Shown here: piece by piece, positions 27,615 through 37,275 of the stretch
How the letters are laid out: the number at the start of each line of letters is the position of its first letter
How positions within the stretch are numbered: position 1 is the first letter of the stretch
Source of the DNA: Streptomyces nojiriensis
Lineage (GTDB): Bacteria; Actinomycetota; Actinomycetes; Streptomycetales; Streptomycetaceae
Length of the DNA: 64,000 nucleotides
Assembly (NCBI RefSeq): GCF_017639205.1
Contig: NZ_CP071139.1
Location: 7,501,501 to 7,565,500, forward strand
Direction of reading: 5' to 3'
Made by a program: the position numbers and the translations under genes
The notes under the pieces: model-generated
What the model saw: the letters and a program-made list of their open reading frames with translations, nothing else
Told to the model about the DNA's origin: nothing
The model's database searches: none

Positions 27615-30600
27615 CGCCCCGGCCCTCCTCCGCCATCAGGACCACCTGTACGTCGCTCCCGTACGCCAGTTCGCCGAGGAACGCGGCGGTCCCCGCCTCC
27701 GGCGCGATGAGCGGGATCCCCCGCCGGGCGTACGCACGCTCCAGCTCGGGGGTGACCATCCCGCCCGCCTCCGCCGCCCACGGCCCCCAGTCGACGGACA
27801 GCACCCGGCCCGGGAAGGACTCCGCCCAGGTGTGCGCGAGGCCGTCGAGGGCGTCGTTGGCCGCGGCGTAGTCGCACTGGCCGCGGTTGCCGTACACCCC
27901 GGCGACGCTGCCGAACAGGGCGAGGAACCGGGGCGCGGGCCCATCCCCGTGCTCGGCCGCGGCGGCGGCCAGGTGGCGGGCACCGGCCACCTTCGTGGTG
28001 AACACCGCGGCGAAATCGTCCGGCCGCTTGTCGCGCAGCAGCCCGTCCCGCAGCACGCCGGCGCCGTGCACGATGCCGTCGAGGCGGCCGTGGCGTTCCC
28101 GTACGTCTGCCACGACGGCCCGTACGGCCTGCTCGTCGGTGACGTCCGCGCAGTGGTAGCGGACGGAGGCGGCCGCCGTGGCGAGGGCGGCGAGGGTGGC
28201 CCGTACCTCGCGTTCGGCGAGGATCCGCGAAGCCGCCGCCTCGATCTCCGCGGGCGTACGCAGCCCTGCGGCGATCAGGGCCGCACGCAGCGCGACCCGG
28301 TCCTGGGCCTGGGCGAAGCCGTCGTCGGCGGTGGCGGGTTCGGGGGTGCGGCCGACCAGTTCCACATGGCATCCGGTGGCGCGGGCCAGCGCGAGCGCGG
28401 TGCGGGCGGTGATCCCGCGGGCCCCGCCCGTGAGGAGGACCACCGAGCCGCGGTCCAGGGGCGGTGGACCGTCGGACGCGCGCAGTGGGGCCGGTACGGG
28501 GCGGCGGGTGACACGGGTTCCCTCGGCGGTGTAGCCCACGGAGGCTGAGGGGGCGCCGTCGGTGGCACCGCCCTCGGTGGCGGTGCTCAGTTCCGCCACC
28601 AGCTGCGCCGCGATGCGTTCCGGGTCCTCCTTGGGGTGGATGTCCACGGCGCGGACCAGCGTGCCGGGGAATTCGAGGGCGGCGCTGCGGGCGAAGCCGT
28701 GCAGACCGGCGCCGGGGGTGCCGGGGCCGGTGACGAGCAGCAGCCGTGGGGTTCCGGTGGTCAGAGCCTCCCGCAGCCCTGGGAAGGCGTCGGGCAGGAC
28801 CGGCCCGGCGGTGGTCCGCAGCGCGGAGAGGTCGACGAGGCCGTCGAAGCCGGGCCCGGCCGAGGGCAGGGCCGTCGGCTCGGCGCCGAGCGCCTCCAGG
28901 GCTGCCGCCAGGGCGGGGGCGAAGCCCTGGCCGTCCTCGACGAGGCCGATGCGCAGGCCGCGCAGGGTCTCGGTGGCGCCGTCGGCCGCCGGCGCGGGCA
29001 CGAGGTCCACGCGGAGTCGGATCAACGGGGGTGGCAGGGGCGCGCCGCCGGGCGTTTCGGAGGCGCCGCCGGGCGTGGCCGGTGCGGCTGCTGCGGGTGT
29101 GCGGGCGGTGATCCAGTCGACGATGCCGCGCAGGGTCTTGATCCGGGACAGCTCCTCGACCGCGGACTCGGCGGAGCCGTCGCCGTCCGGGTCCTGGGGC
29201 AGACCGATCCGGTCGGCGAGGGCGCCGATGATCTCCACCCGCTTGATGGAGTCGATGGAGAGGTCCGCCTCCAGGTCCAGTTCGGGGTCGAGCATGTCGC
29301 GGGGGTATCCGGTGCGGGTGTGGACGATCTCCAGGACGAGGTCCATGACCTCCTCGGCGGTGCGGGGGCCCGGCGGTGCGGGGACGGGGCCGGCGGGGTC
29401 GGTGGGGTGGGCGGTTCCGGCGGCGCCGGGCGCGCGCCGGGGCGTCTCCTCGGGCGCCGAGCGTGGCGAGGGGTCGGAAAGCGCGGCGGCAGTGCGTTCG
29501 GCGCCCTGCGGGGATCGCCCCGGCCCACTCCCGGCCCCACCGGCCCCGCCCCGGGGATCCGCCGGCCCGGAGCCCAGGTAGCCGAGGAGGACGTCCCGCT
29601 GGGCCTCCACCAGTTCGCGGGTGCTCCGGAGATACTCCAGTACCGTCTCCTCCCGGCCATCCGTCGTCCCGGGTACCGTCACCCGGCGGGCCGGGCGGAG
29701 GCCGCCCGGGACCGGGGCGCCGTCCGCGGTGCGGACCAGGTGGCCGTCCACCAGCCAGCCCGGTCGCCGCGGGGCGTGCTCCGGGAGGCGGGAGGCGCGG
29801 CCGCGGAAGAGGGCCTGTGGTGCCACCGGAACGCCTGCCGCCATGAGTTCGGCCACCGCCGTGACCAGCCTGAGCAGGCCGTGCTCGCCGGGCACGTCCA
29901 GCGGGACCACCGTGTGCGGCCGGCCGTGCAGGATCCGGCCGACCAGACCGGAGAGGACCCGGCCGGGGCCCGCTTCCACGAACGTCCGGACACCGGCCGC
30001 GTACATGGCCTCCACCTGCTCGACGAACCGGACCGGCTCCGCGACCTGGCGTGCGGCAAGGCTTCGTACGTCTTCGGGCGTTGTCGGATACCGGTCCGCC
30101 GTCGTGTTCGACCAGATCTGGGTGTGGGGAGTCCATATCGGTGTCGTCGCCAGTTCCGCTGCGAGGCTTCCGGCCGCCTCGGCCACCACCGGGCTGTGGA
30201 AGGCGCAGGCCACGGGGAGGGGGTCGGCCGAGAGGCCTGCCTCGTGCAGGGCCGTCACCGCCGTGGACACGGCCGCCGTCGGGCCCGAGATCACGCACTG
30301 CCGGGGCGCGTTGTGGTTCGCCACCACGCACCCGGCGCGGGCCGCGATCTCCCGTACCTCCTGCGGCGCGGCCGACACCGCCGCCATCGACCCCGGATCC
30401 GCGCCGGCGGCCGCCACGATCGCCGCGGCGCGGCGCGCGCTCAGCCGCAGCAGGCTCTCCGTGTCGTAGGCCCCGGCCGCCCACAGTGCGGTGAGCTCCC
30501 CGTACGAGTGCCCGGCGACGCAGTCCGGCCGTACGCCGAGCTCGCCGAGCAGCAGGTGCGCCGCCGCCCCCGCGAGGCCGAGGGCCGGCTGGGCCACGCG

Positions 30601-33600
30601 GGTGTCGGTCACGGCCGCCCGCTGCGCGGCCCGCCCCTCGGCGGTGAACGCCGCCGGCGGGAACATCGTCGACACCACCGGGGCCGGGGCCGAGTCCAGC
30701 AGGGCGCGCAGGGCGGGGAAGGCGGTGAAGAGGTCGGCGAGCATGCGCGGGCGTTGGCTGCCCTGACCGGGGAACAGGAACGCCACCTTGCCGGGCTCCG
30801 CCCCCTCCTCCCGTACGTGGACCCCCGCGCCCGGGGTCAAGGTGCGCGCCTGCGCGAGGCGGGCCGCCAGTTCGTCGAGGTCGGCCGCCACCACCGCGAC
30901 CCCGGTCCGGCCGGGGGCCGCGGCGGTCTCGGCCGCCAGGTCCCGCAGGGCCCAGGGGCGCCCGGCCGCGTCGTTCTCCTCCAGTCGTGCCGCGAGCCGG
31001 GCCATCGCCCGGTCCACCGCCCGCCGGTCCTCGCCGCGGAAGCAGAACAGCTCCGCCGGCCACTCCTCCCGTCCGTGCCGGGGCTCCGCCGATCCGGCGT
31101 AACCGGTGAGGACGGCGTGGTAGTTGGTGCCGCCGAAGCCGAAGGCGCTGACCCCGGCGATCCGCCGCTCCGCGGGCACCGGCCAGGGCCGGGCCTCGCT
31201 GTCGAAGGAGAACGGGCTGGTCCCCGCCCGCCAGGCCGGGTTGGGCGTGTCGATGTGCAGGGTCGGGGGCCGCACGCCCGTGTGGACCGCCCGGGCCGCC
31301 TTGATCAGCCCGGCCAGCCCCGCCGCGCACTTGGTGTGCCCCAGCTGCGATTTCACGGAGCCCAGTGAGCAGGCTCCGGGCTCGGCCCCGGACGCGGTGA
31401 ACAGCTCGCTCAGCACGGAGAGTTCGGTGCTGTCCCCGACGACGGTTCCCGTGCCGTGCGCCTCGATCAGGCCCACCTCGCCGGGCGTGATGCCGGCCCG
31501 CGCGTAGGCCCGCTCCAGTGCCCGCCGCTGCCCTTCCGGCCGGGGTGCGGTCAGGCCGAGCGACCGGCCGTCGCTGGCGGCGCCCACCGCCTTGATCACC
31601 GCGTACACGCGGTCGCCGTCGCGTTCCGCGTCCGCGAGCCGCTTCAGGACGAGCGCGCCCACGCCCTCGCCGAGCGCGATCCCGTCGGCGGCGGCATCGA
31701 AGGGCCGGCAGCGCCCGCCGGGCGACAGGGCGCGGACGGAGGCGAACATCAGGTAGTCGTTGATGCCGTTGTGTACATCGGCGCCGCCGCACAGGACCAT
31801 GTCGCTGTCGTGGTCGCGCAGTTGGCGGCAGGCGAGGTCGAGCGCGGCGAGCGAGGAGGCGCAGGCGGCGTCGACCGTGCAGTTCGCGCCGCCCAGGTCG
31901 AGACGGTTGGCGACCCGCCCGGCGATGACGTTCGCGAGGATCCCGGGGAAGGAGTCCTCGGTGAGGCGCGGCAGCTGCTCGTCCAGCTCGGCCGGGAGAT
32001 CGCCCAGGTAGGCGGGGTGCAGCGCGCGCAGCCCGTACGCGCCCGCGAGTTCGGTACCGGCCTCCGCGCCGAAGACCACCGAGGTGCGGGACCGGTCGAA
32101 GGCGCGCTCCTTGCCGTAGCCCGCGTCCCCGAGGGCCCGCGCCGAGATCTCCAGGGCCAGCAGCTGCACGGGCTCGATCCCGGCGAGCGAGGCGGGCGGG
32201 ATGCCGTGCGCGAGGGCGTCGAAGGGCACCGGGCCGAGGAAGCCGCCCCAGCGGGAGGGGGTGCGCTCACCGGCCCGGGCCTGGTCGGCGTCGTAGTAGA
32301 GCGCCGGGTCCCAGCGTTCGGCCGGCACCTCGGTGACGGCGTCGGTTCCGGCGAGGACCATCGCCCAGTAGGCGGCCAGGTCCGGGGCGCCCGGGTAGGC
32401 GCAGGCCATCCCGACGATCGCGATGTCGAGCGGGTCGGCCGTCCGCCGTGCCCCCTGCGCCGACGGCCCGAAGGCGGCGAGTTCACGGGCCCGCCGCTCC
32501 AGCAGGGCCGTGGCCCCCTCGGTGACCTGCGCGTGCAGCGCCGCGATCGTGGTGGTCGCCGTGCGCAGGGTGGCGGCCTGGCCCAGCATGAACAGCCCGT
32601 CCGTCCGCTGCTGCTCCTCGGTGACCGGTTCGAGGCCGGTCCCGTCGGGGCTTCTGCGCAGGCCCTTGCCGGCGATCCGCAGCCGCCCCAGGTTCAGCCG
32701 CTCCAGCTCCTCCCACATCGCGCGCGGCTCGATTCCGCTCTCCGTGAGCCGGCGGCGGGTCGCCTCGAAGGCCGCGGCGTACGGGGTGTCCGCGCACCGG
32801 GTGGCGTGGCCCGGCGCGGTGTGCAGCAGGACGGTGTCCGCGCACTCCACCGCCGTCCGCTGGAAGCCCGGCCGGATCGCACCCGCAGCCACGGCCTCCT
32901 CGGTGAACAGGTAGGCGGTGCCCATGAGTACGCCGATCCGGGCTCCCCGGGCGGCCAGGGGAGCGGCGGCGGCCACCGCCATCGCGGCGGACCGCTCGTC
33001 GTGGATGCCGCCCGCGAACAGCACGTCCAGGGCTTCGGGTTCGGGGCAGGCGAGCAGGCGTTCGATCTGCTCCTCCCAGAGCGGGAAGGAGGCGCGCGGC
33101 CCGACGTGGCCGCCGCACTCCAGCCCCTCGAACACGAACCGCCGGGCCCCCTCGGCGAGGTAGCGCTCCAGCAGGCCGGGCGAGGGCACGTGCAGGTGGG
33201 TCCGGATGCCGGCCGCCTCCAGCGGGGCCGCCTGCGCCGGGGTGCCGCCCGCGATGATCGCGTAGGGCGGGGCCGCCTCGGTCACGGCGGCCAGTTGTTC
33301 CCGGCGCAGCTCGGGCGGGGCGAAGCCGAGCAGGCCCACGCCCCAGGGGAGGTCCCCGAGCCGCTCGGCCGTCTCCGCCAGCAGCCGGCGTACGGCGGGG
33401 CCCTCCATGACCGCGAGCGCGAGGTACGGGACCCCGCCCGCGGCGGCCACCGCCGCGGCGAAGGCGGCCTGGTCGCTCACCCGTGTCATCGGGCCCTGCG
33501 CCACGGGGTGCGGCCGCCCGAGCGGCCGGGCCCGCACCGCCGCTTCCAGGTGCCCGGCGACTGCCGCCCGTACGGCCTGCACGACGCCGCCCGTGGTCCG

Positions 33601-34416
33601 GTACCGGGCGGCCAGCCGGGCCGCCGAGGCCCCGTCCTGCCCGACGGGCAGCAGCTGGGTCCGCAGGTCGCGGGCGCCGAGCAGGGCGGGTACGGGCCCC
33701 TCGGGCGGGGTCAGGCCGGGCCGTGCGAACACCCGGTGCCCGTCGGCCGTCCGGGTCTCGGAGCCGTCCATCGCCCGCAGCGCGGCGGTGACTTCCTCCG
33801 GGAGCCCGGCCTCGCCCTCCCTGGTCAGGGCCAGTTGTACGTCGAGCAGTACCCCGGCGGCCCCGCCCGCGACGGCCGCGGCCGCCGTGTGCGGTCCGAT
33901 CCCGCCGCAGGCCCGTACGGGCACCCGGACCGCGGGGTCGCCGAGGAGCTGCTGGAGGAGGACGAAGGTGGTGGCCGGGCCCACCCGGCCGGCCCCCTCA
34001 TGGCCCTTGGCCACCAGTGCCTCCGCCCCGGCGGCCACGGCCGTCCTGGCCTCGGCCGCGCCGGTGACCTCGGCCCACACCCGGGGCCGCCCGGCCGCCG
34101 CGGCCCATGCGGCGACCCGCTCGGGGGTGTACGCGGCGGGGTCGGCGAGCAGGACCGTGTCCACCGCGGCGGGCAGCTCCCCGGGGCCGAGCGGGCAGCC
34201 GGCCGGCACCCGCACCCCGTACCGGGCGCCGCCGCCGAGCCGGCGGCCCAGCTCCGCGAATCCGCGCCGCGCGGCGTCGGCGTCCCGGCCGAGGTCGAGC
34301 AGGCCGAGGGCCCCGGCGCGTTCGGCGGCGGTCACGACGGCCGGGTGGGGTTCCTCGAAGGGGCTGACCGCGACGACGAGGTCACGGGTGACGGCGGGCT
34401 GCGGGTGGGGGGTCAC
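27607..34416 (-). CDS. PUFA/hglE-like synthase: NPD-NPD-KS-AT-ACP-KR
   Basis: A 2269-residue synthase opening the operon. Two nitronate-monooxygenase/FabK-like TIM-barrel segments come first: residues ~1-230 (CGGIGPHTAAAAV) and ~345-620 (ECGGHVGPR, AGGIHD, MGTAYLFTEEA). They are likely stand-ins for the PfaD-type enoyl reductase. The ketosynthase (~664-1105) has Cys852 in DAACASS, HGTGTVVGD near 987 and GHTKCAAG near 1028. The acyltransferase (~1210-1510) has FPGQGSQ and GHSYGE near 1303. The single ACP has Ser1723 in LSIDSIKRVEI, the PUFA-synthase ACP motif. The ketoreductase (~1990-2230) has LTGGARGITA and YAAAND. GTG 34416 is chosen for the GGAAGAGGAGC five bases before it; longer frames run into repeats. 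Confidence 0.88.
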   Translation of the reverse strand: MTPHPQPAVTRDLVVAVSPFEEPHPAVVTAAERAGALGLLDLGRDADAARRGFAELGRRLGGGARYGVRVPAGCPLGPGELPAAVDTVLLADPAAYTPERVAAWAAAAGRPRVWAEVTGAAEARTAVAAGAEALVAKGHEGAGRVGPATTFVLLQQLLGDPAVRVPVRACGGIGPHTAAAAVAGGAAGVLLDVQLALTREGEAGLPEEVTAALRAMDGSETRTADGHRVFARPGLTPPEGPVPALLGARDLRTQLLPVGQDGASAARLAARYRTTGGVVQAVRAAVAGHLEAAVRARPLGRPHPVAQGPMTRVSDQAAFAAAVAAAGGVPYLALAVMEGPAVRRLLAETAERLGDLPWGVGLLGFAPPELRREQLAAVTEAAPPYAIIAGGTPAQAAPLEAAGIRTHLHVPSPGLLERYLAEGARRFVFEGLECGGHVGPRASFPLWEEQIERLLACPEPEALDVLFAGGIHDERSAAMAVAAAAPLAARGARIGVLMGTAYLFTEEAVAAGAIRPGFQRTAVECADTVLLHTAPGHATRCADTPYAAAFEATRRRLTESGIEPRAMWEELERLNLGRLRIAGKGLRRSPDGTGLEPVTEEQQRTDGLFMLGQAATLRTATTTIAALHAQVTEGATALLERRARELAAFGPSAQGARRTADPLDIAIVGMACAYPGAPDLAAYWAMVLAGTDAVTEVPAERWDPALYYDADQARAGERTPSRWGGFLGPVPFDALAHGIPPASLAGIEPVQLLALEISARALGDAGYGKERAFDRSRTSVVFGAEAGTELAGAYGLRALHPAYLGDLPAELDEQLPRLTEDSFPGILANVIAGRVANRLDLGGANCTVDAACASSLAALDLACRQLRDHDSDMVLCGGADVHNGINDYLMFASVRALSPGGRCRPFDAAADGIALGEGVGALVLKRLADAERDGDRVYAVIKAVGAASDGRSLGLTAPRPEGQRRALERAYARAGITPGEVGLIEAHGTGTVVGDSTELSVLSELFTASGAEPGACSLGSVKSQLGHTKCAAGLAGLIKAARAVHTGVRPPTLHIDTPNPAWRAGTSPFSFDSEARPWPVPAERRIAGVSAFGFGGTNYHAVLTGYAGSAEPRHGREEWPAELFCFRGEDRRAVDRAMARLAARLEENDAAGRPWALRDLAAETAAAPGRTGVAVVAADLDELAARLAQARTLTPGAGVHVREEGAEPGKVAFLFPGQGSQRPRMLADLFTAFPALRALLDSAPAPVVSTMFPPAAFTAEGRAAQRAAVTDTRVAQPALGLAGAAAHLLLGELGVRPDCVAGHSYGELTALWAAGAYDTESLLRLSARRAAAIVAAAGADPGSMAAVSAAPQEVREIAARAGCVVANHNAPRQCVISGPTAAVSTAVTALHEAGLSADPLPVACAFHSPVVAEAAGSLAAELATTPIWTPHTQIWSNTTADRYPTTPEDVRSLAARQVAEPVRFVEQVEAMYAAGVRTFVEAGPGRVLSGLVGRILHGRPHTVVPLDVPGEHGLLRLVTAVAELMAAGVPVAPQALFRGRASRLPEHAPRRPGWLVDGHLVRTADGAPVPGGLRPARRVTVPGTTDGREETVLEYLRSTRELVEAQRDVLLGYLGSGPADPRGGAGGAGSGPGRSPQGAERTAAALSDPSPRSAPEETPRRAPGAAGTAHPTDPAGPVPAPPGPRTAEEVMDLVLEIVHTRTGYPRDMLDPELDLEADLSIDSIKRVEIIGALADRIGLPQDPDGDGSAESAVEELSRIKTLRGIVDWITARTPAAAAPATPGGASETPGGAPLPPPLIRLRVDLVPAPAADGATETLRGLRIGLVEDGQGFAPALAAALEALGAEPTALPSAGPGFDGLVDLSALRTTAGPVLPDAFPGLREALTTGTPRLLLVTGPGTPGAGLHGFARSAALEFPGTLVRAVDIHPKEDPERIAAQLVAELSTATEGGATDGAPSASVGYTAEGTRVTRRPVPAPLRASDGPPPLDRGSVVLLTGGARGITARTALALARATGCHVELVGRTPEPATADDGFAQAQDRVALRAALIAAGLRTPAEIEAAASRILAEREVRATLAALATAAASVRYHCADVTDEQAVRAVVADVRERHGRLDGIVHGAGVLRDGLLRDKRPDDFAAVFTTKVAGARHLAAAAAEHGDGPAPRFLALFGSVAGVYGNRGQCDYAAANDALDGLAHTWAESFPGRVLSVDWGPWAAEAGGMVTPELERAYARRGIPLIAPEAGTAAFLGELAYGSDVQVVLMAEEGRGDA

Positions 34417-34952
34417 GGGCGCTCCTCTTCCAATGCTGTGGGACATGGCGGAGTGCAGGACGAAAGAACGGGCGAGCGGGCGAGCGGGCGAGCCGACGAG
34501 CCGACGAGCCGACGAGCCGTGCAACGGCGGTGCGGGGCGGGCCGGAAGACGGGGGAGTGCGGTGGTCGCGCGCACCGGCCGGGACACCCACCGCGGGTAC
34601 GGCGGGCTTGAACCGTGGTCAAACACCCGCATGCCGCGTTGCATCGTGCGGTGGCCGCCGTGCACTGTCAACAGCCATGCGGAATACGGTGCTTCGTTCC
34701 GGCGGCATACACGTGCCACCCCCGATTCCGCCCCGGCGGGCCCACGACACCCCCCGGCCGGGCCGGTGGCCTGCGGCGTTTCCCGCCGGGCCGGGCCGAC
34801 CCCGCCGCGCGGGCCGGCGCGCCACCGCCCTCGGGGACATGCCGCACCGGCATGCGCACGCGCCGACCGGGCATGTCCGGCACCCGGGACTCGGCCGGAT
34901 GTTCATCCGTCGAGCCCTTACAGGTACAGCCCCACGCGGTTACCGTCCGGTC
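34417..34952. other. 536-bp divergent control region of PKS operon and lysR
   Basis: No gene seen. It separates the synthase operon (minus) from lysR (plus) and must hold both promoters. It contains the six-unit 8-bp tandem array at 34470-34517 and a short dyad ATGC-N6-GCAT at 34631-34644. Promoter hexamers could not be assigned reliably. Confidence 0.6.
34470..34517. repeat. six tandem 8-bp units
   Basis: Three perfect copies of GGGCGAGC followed without a gap by three perfect copies of CGACGAGC (which differ at two positions). The array lies 54-101 bases upstream of the PKS GTG start, so it is in or near its promoter or leader. Such arrays vary in copy number by slippage. Confidence 0.9.
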
Positions 34953-35846
34953 ATGACCCCCACCCTCGCGCAGCTCCGCTACCTCGTCGCCGTCGCCGAC
35001 TGCCGGTCCATCACCGGGGCCGCAGCCTCGGTCTTCGTCGCCCAGTCCGCGCTGTCCCGGGCCGTGCAGGCCATGGAGCGCGATCTCGGCGTCGAGCTCC
35101 TGGCCCGGCGGGGAAGGGGGGTGGACCTCACACCGGAGGGGGCCCGGGTCGTCCGGCTGGCCCGGACCGTGCTCAACGCGGTGGAGGCCATCGACGACAT
35201 CGGGACCCCGCACGGCGGGGGCGCCCGGACGGTCCTGACGCTGGTCACCACCCCCACCCTCGCCCTCGACCTGGCCACCGACCTGATCGCGGCCTTCACC
35301 GGGCGGCACCCGGCCGTCGACGTCCGGCTCCAGCAGCACGGCAGCAGGGAGGCCCTGGTCGAGGAGATCACGCAGGGGCGCTCGGAGCTGGCCCTGGTCG
35401 ACCTGCCCGTCGACAAGGAGCTCTCCACCCACTTCATCCAGGAACGGGAGGTGGTGCTGATATCGCCGCCGGGCTCCCGGCTGCCCCATCCGATGCCCCT
35501 GCGCATGCTCGACGGGCTGCCCATGGTGCTGCCCACTCCGGGGACCGGCCGGCGCACCGAGATGGAGGCCATGTTCAGCTGCCTCGGAGTACGGCCGCTC
35601 CCCACCCTGGAGGTCGACGAACGCCTCGCCTGGGTGACGGGGGTGACGGACGGACGGGGCTCCCTCATCTGGTACCGGGACGTGGTGCCGAGGGCCTTCG
35701 GGAGCCGGGCCGAGATCCGCTCGTTCACGCCGCCGCTGCTGCGCCCGGTGGGCATCGCCCACGCCCGGCGGCCGCTCAGCCGGGCGGCCCGTGCGTTCAT
35801 CGCACAGGCCGGGCACAAAGCACCCGTACGGGAGCCGGTGCGCTGA
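34953..35846 (+). CDS. LysR-family regulator
   Basis: A 297-residue LysR-type regulator: winged helix-turn-helix at residues ~5-60 (LAQLRYLVAVADCRSITGAA, with AQSALSRAVQAME) and an effector domain with TPTLALDLATDLIAAF. The divergent position next to the seven-gene PKS operon suggests it is the pathway-specific regulator and that it also controls itself. ATG 34953 gives the standard length; no strong Shine-Dalgarno is seen. The effector is not predictable. Confidence 0.9.
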   Translation: MTPTLAQLRYLVAVADCRSITGAAASVFVAQSALSRAVQAMERDLGVELLARRGRGVDLTPEGARVVRLARTVLNAVEAIDDIGTPHGGGARTVLTLVTTPTLALDLATDLIAAFTGRHPAVDVRLQQHGSREALVEEITQGRSELALVDLPVDKELSTHFIQEREVVLISPPGSRLPHPMPLRMLDGLPMVLPTPGTGRRTEMEAMFSCLGVRPLPTLEVDERLAWVTGVTDGRGSLIWYRDVVPRAFGSRAEIRSFTPPLLRPVGIAHARRPLSRAARAFIAQAGHKAPVREPVR

Positions 35847-35934
35847 CCTGACATGCCCCCGCGGCATTGAACGATGCTCGAACGGGCGGGTGCCGGGTCT
35901 GGCACGCCCACCGACGTCCCCTCACATTGTGCGC

Positions 35935-37191
35935 ATGTCCCGACTCCTGACACCCCCATGGGCGGCCGCCCTCACGACCGCGGCCCTCGCCGCGATCCTG
36001 CCCGCGCTCGCCTGGACGGCCACGGCCACCGTCACCGCAACCGCCTCCACGGGCTCCGCCGCCCCACCGGCAGCCGCCGTGGCTGCGGCGCCGGAGAAGA
36101 AGTGCACCCTCCCCGGCGGCCTCGCGGAGCTCAGCAGCCTCGCTATGAGCCGCAGGCATCCAGGGGTGTTCTACGCCGTCAACGACAGCGGGAACACCAA
36201 CCAGGTCTTCGCCGTCGACTGCAACGGCGCCACCGGCCGGCTGCTGGCCACCTTCACCGTCTCCGGCGTCGGCAACACCGACTGGGAAGGCCTGGCGCTC
36301 GGTACGGACGCGGGCGGCGGCCCGGCGATCCTGGTCGGCGACATCGGGGACAACCTCGGCGGGCGCGCGGAGATCACCGTGCACCGGTTCGCCGAGCCCG
36401 ATCAGCTCACGAACGCCACAGTGACGCCCGTGACCTACCGCTTCGCCTACGCCGACGGAAAGCACGACGCCGAGTCCCTGCTCGCCGACCCCGTGACCGG
36501 CCGGCTCTACGTCGCCAGCAAGCTCATCGGAGCCGCCGGCCGGCTGTACCAGGCCCCACTGCCGCCGGTGACCGGTCAGGTCAACACCCTCACCGCGGTC
36601 CGGCCCGGCCCCGTGTTCGCCACCGACGGCGCCTTCTCGCCGACGGGTGCCTCGTACACCCTGCGCAGTGGCGGGCCGCTGGGGGCCAATACCGCCTCCG
36701 TGTACGACACGGCCGGGGTCAAGCTCGCGGACGTCGCCCTCCCGGCCCAGTCGCAGGGGGAGACGGTGACGTACGCCGACTGCGCGAACCTGCTCGTCGG
36801 TTCGGAGAACGACACGCAGATCTGGCGGGTCCCGCTGCCACCGGAGGCCACCCCGGGCTGCGGCACCAACCCCACGCCGATCCCGACACCCACACCCACA
36901 CCCACACCCACACCGACACCCGCCCCCGGCGGGCTGAAGCTCACCGACCCCGGCCCGCAGACGTGCACGTTCAACCAGCCCTGCACCGTCCGGCTCACCA
37001 CCACCGGGGCGAAGCCCCCCGTCCGGTACGCCGCCACCGGCCTGCCGTGGGGCCTGGCGCTCGACAGCGCCTCCGGGCGGATCACCGGCAAGCCCTGGGG
37101 CAGCGGCGCCTTCCGGGTCACCGCCACCGCGAGCGACGCCACCGGAGCCACCGCGGGCACCACCTTCACCCTGACCGTCGGCTGGTTCTGA
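35935..37191 (+). CDS. secreted propeller-like protein with Ig-like tail
   Basis: A 418-residue exported protein, not assigned to a known enzyme. A signal sequence (WAAALTTAALAAILPALAW) is followed by a ~300-residue region with repeated strand motifs (FYAVNDSGNTNQVFAVD, NTDWEGLALG, LVGDIGDN, LYVASKL) that looks like a beta-propeller. A Thr-Pro linker and an 87-residue module ending LTVGWF close it. The module is about 70% identical (61 of 87 by eye, no gaps) to that of the phosphoesterase at 16424-17698. Start ATG 35935 is fixed by the signal peptide; no ribosome binding site precedes it. Confidence 0.78.
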   Translation: MSRLLTPPWAAALTTAALAAILPALAWTATATVTATASTGSAAPPAAAVAAAPEKKCTLPGGLAELSSLAMSRRHPGVFYAVNDSGNTNQVFAVDCNGATGRLLATFTVSGVGNTDWEGLALGTDAGGGPAILVGDIGDNLGGRAEITVHRFAEPDQLTNATVTPVTYRFAYADGKHDAESLLADPVTGRLYVASKLIGAAGRLYQAPLPPVTGQVNTLTAVRPGPVFATDGAFSPTGASYTLRSGGPLGANTASVYDTAGVKLADVALPAQSQGETVTYADCANLLVGSENDTQIWRVPLPPEATPGCGTNPTPIPTPTPTPTPTPTPAPGGLKLTDPGPQTCTFNQPCTVRLTTTGAKPPVRYAATGLPWGLALDSASGRITGKPWGSGAFRVTATASDATGATAGTTFTLTVGWF

Positions 37192-37275
37192 GACGGGACG
37201 GGAACGGGCTTGTCCAACCCACCCCCGAGGCCGCACTGTTGACCGAGTTTCGTCCCTCAGGTCAGGAGAACCGGC

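Noticed and set aside
34631..34644. ATGC-N6-GCAT dyad as a LysR box
   Set aside because: It does not fit T-N11-A exactly and a four-base dyad is common by chance; kept only as a remark.
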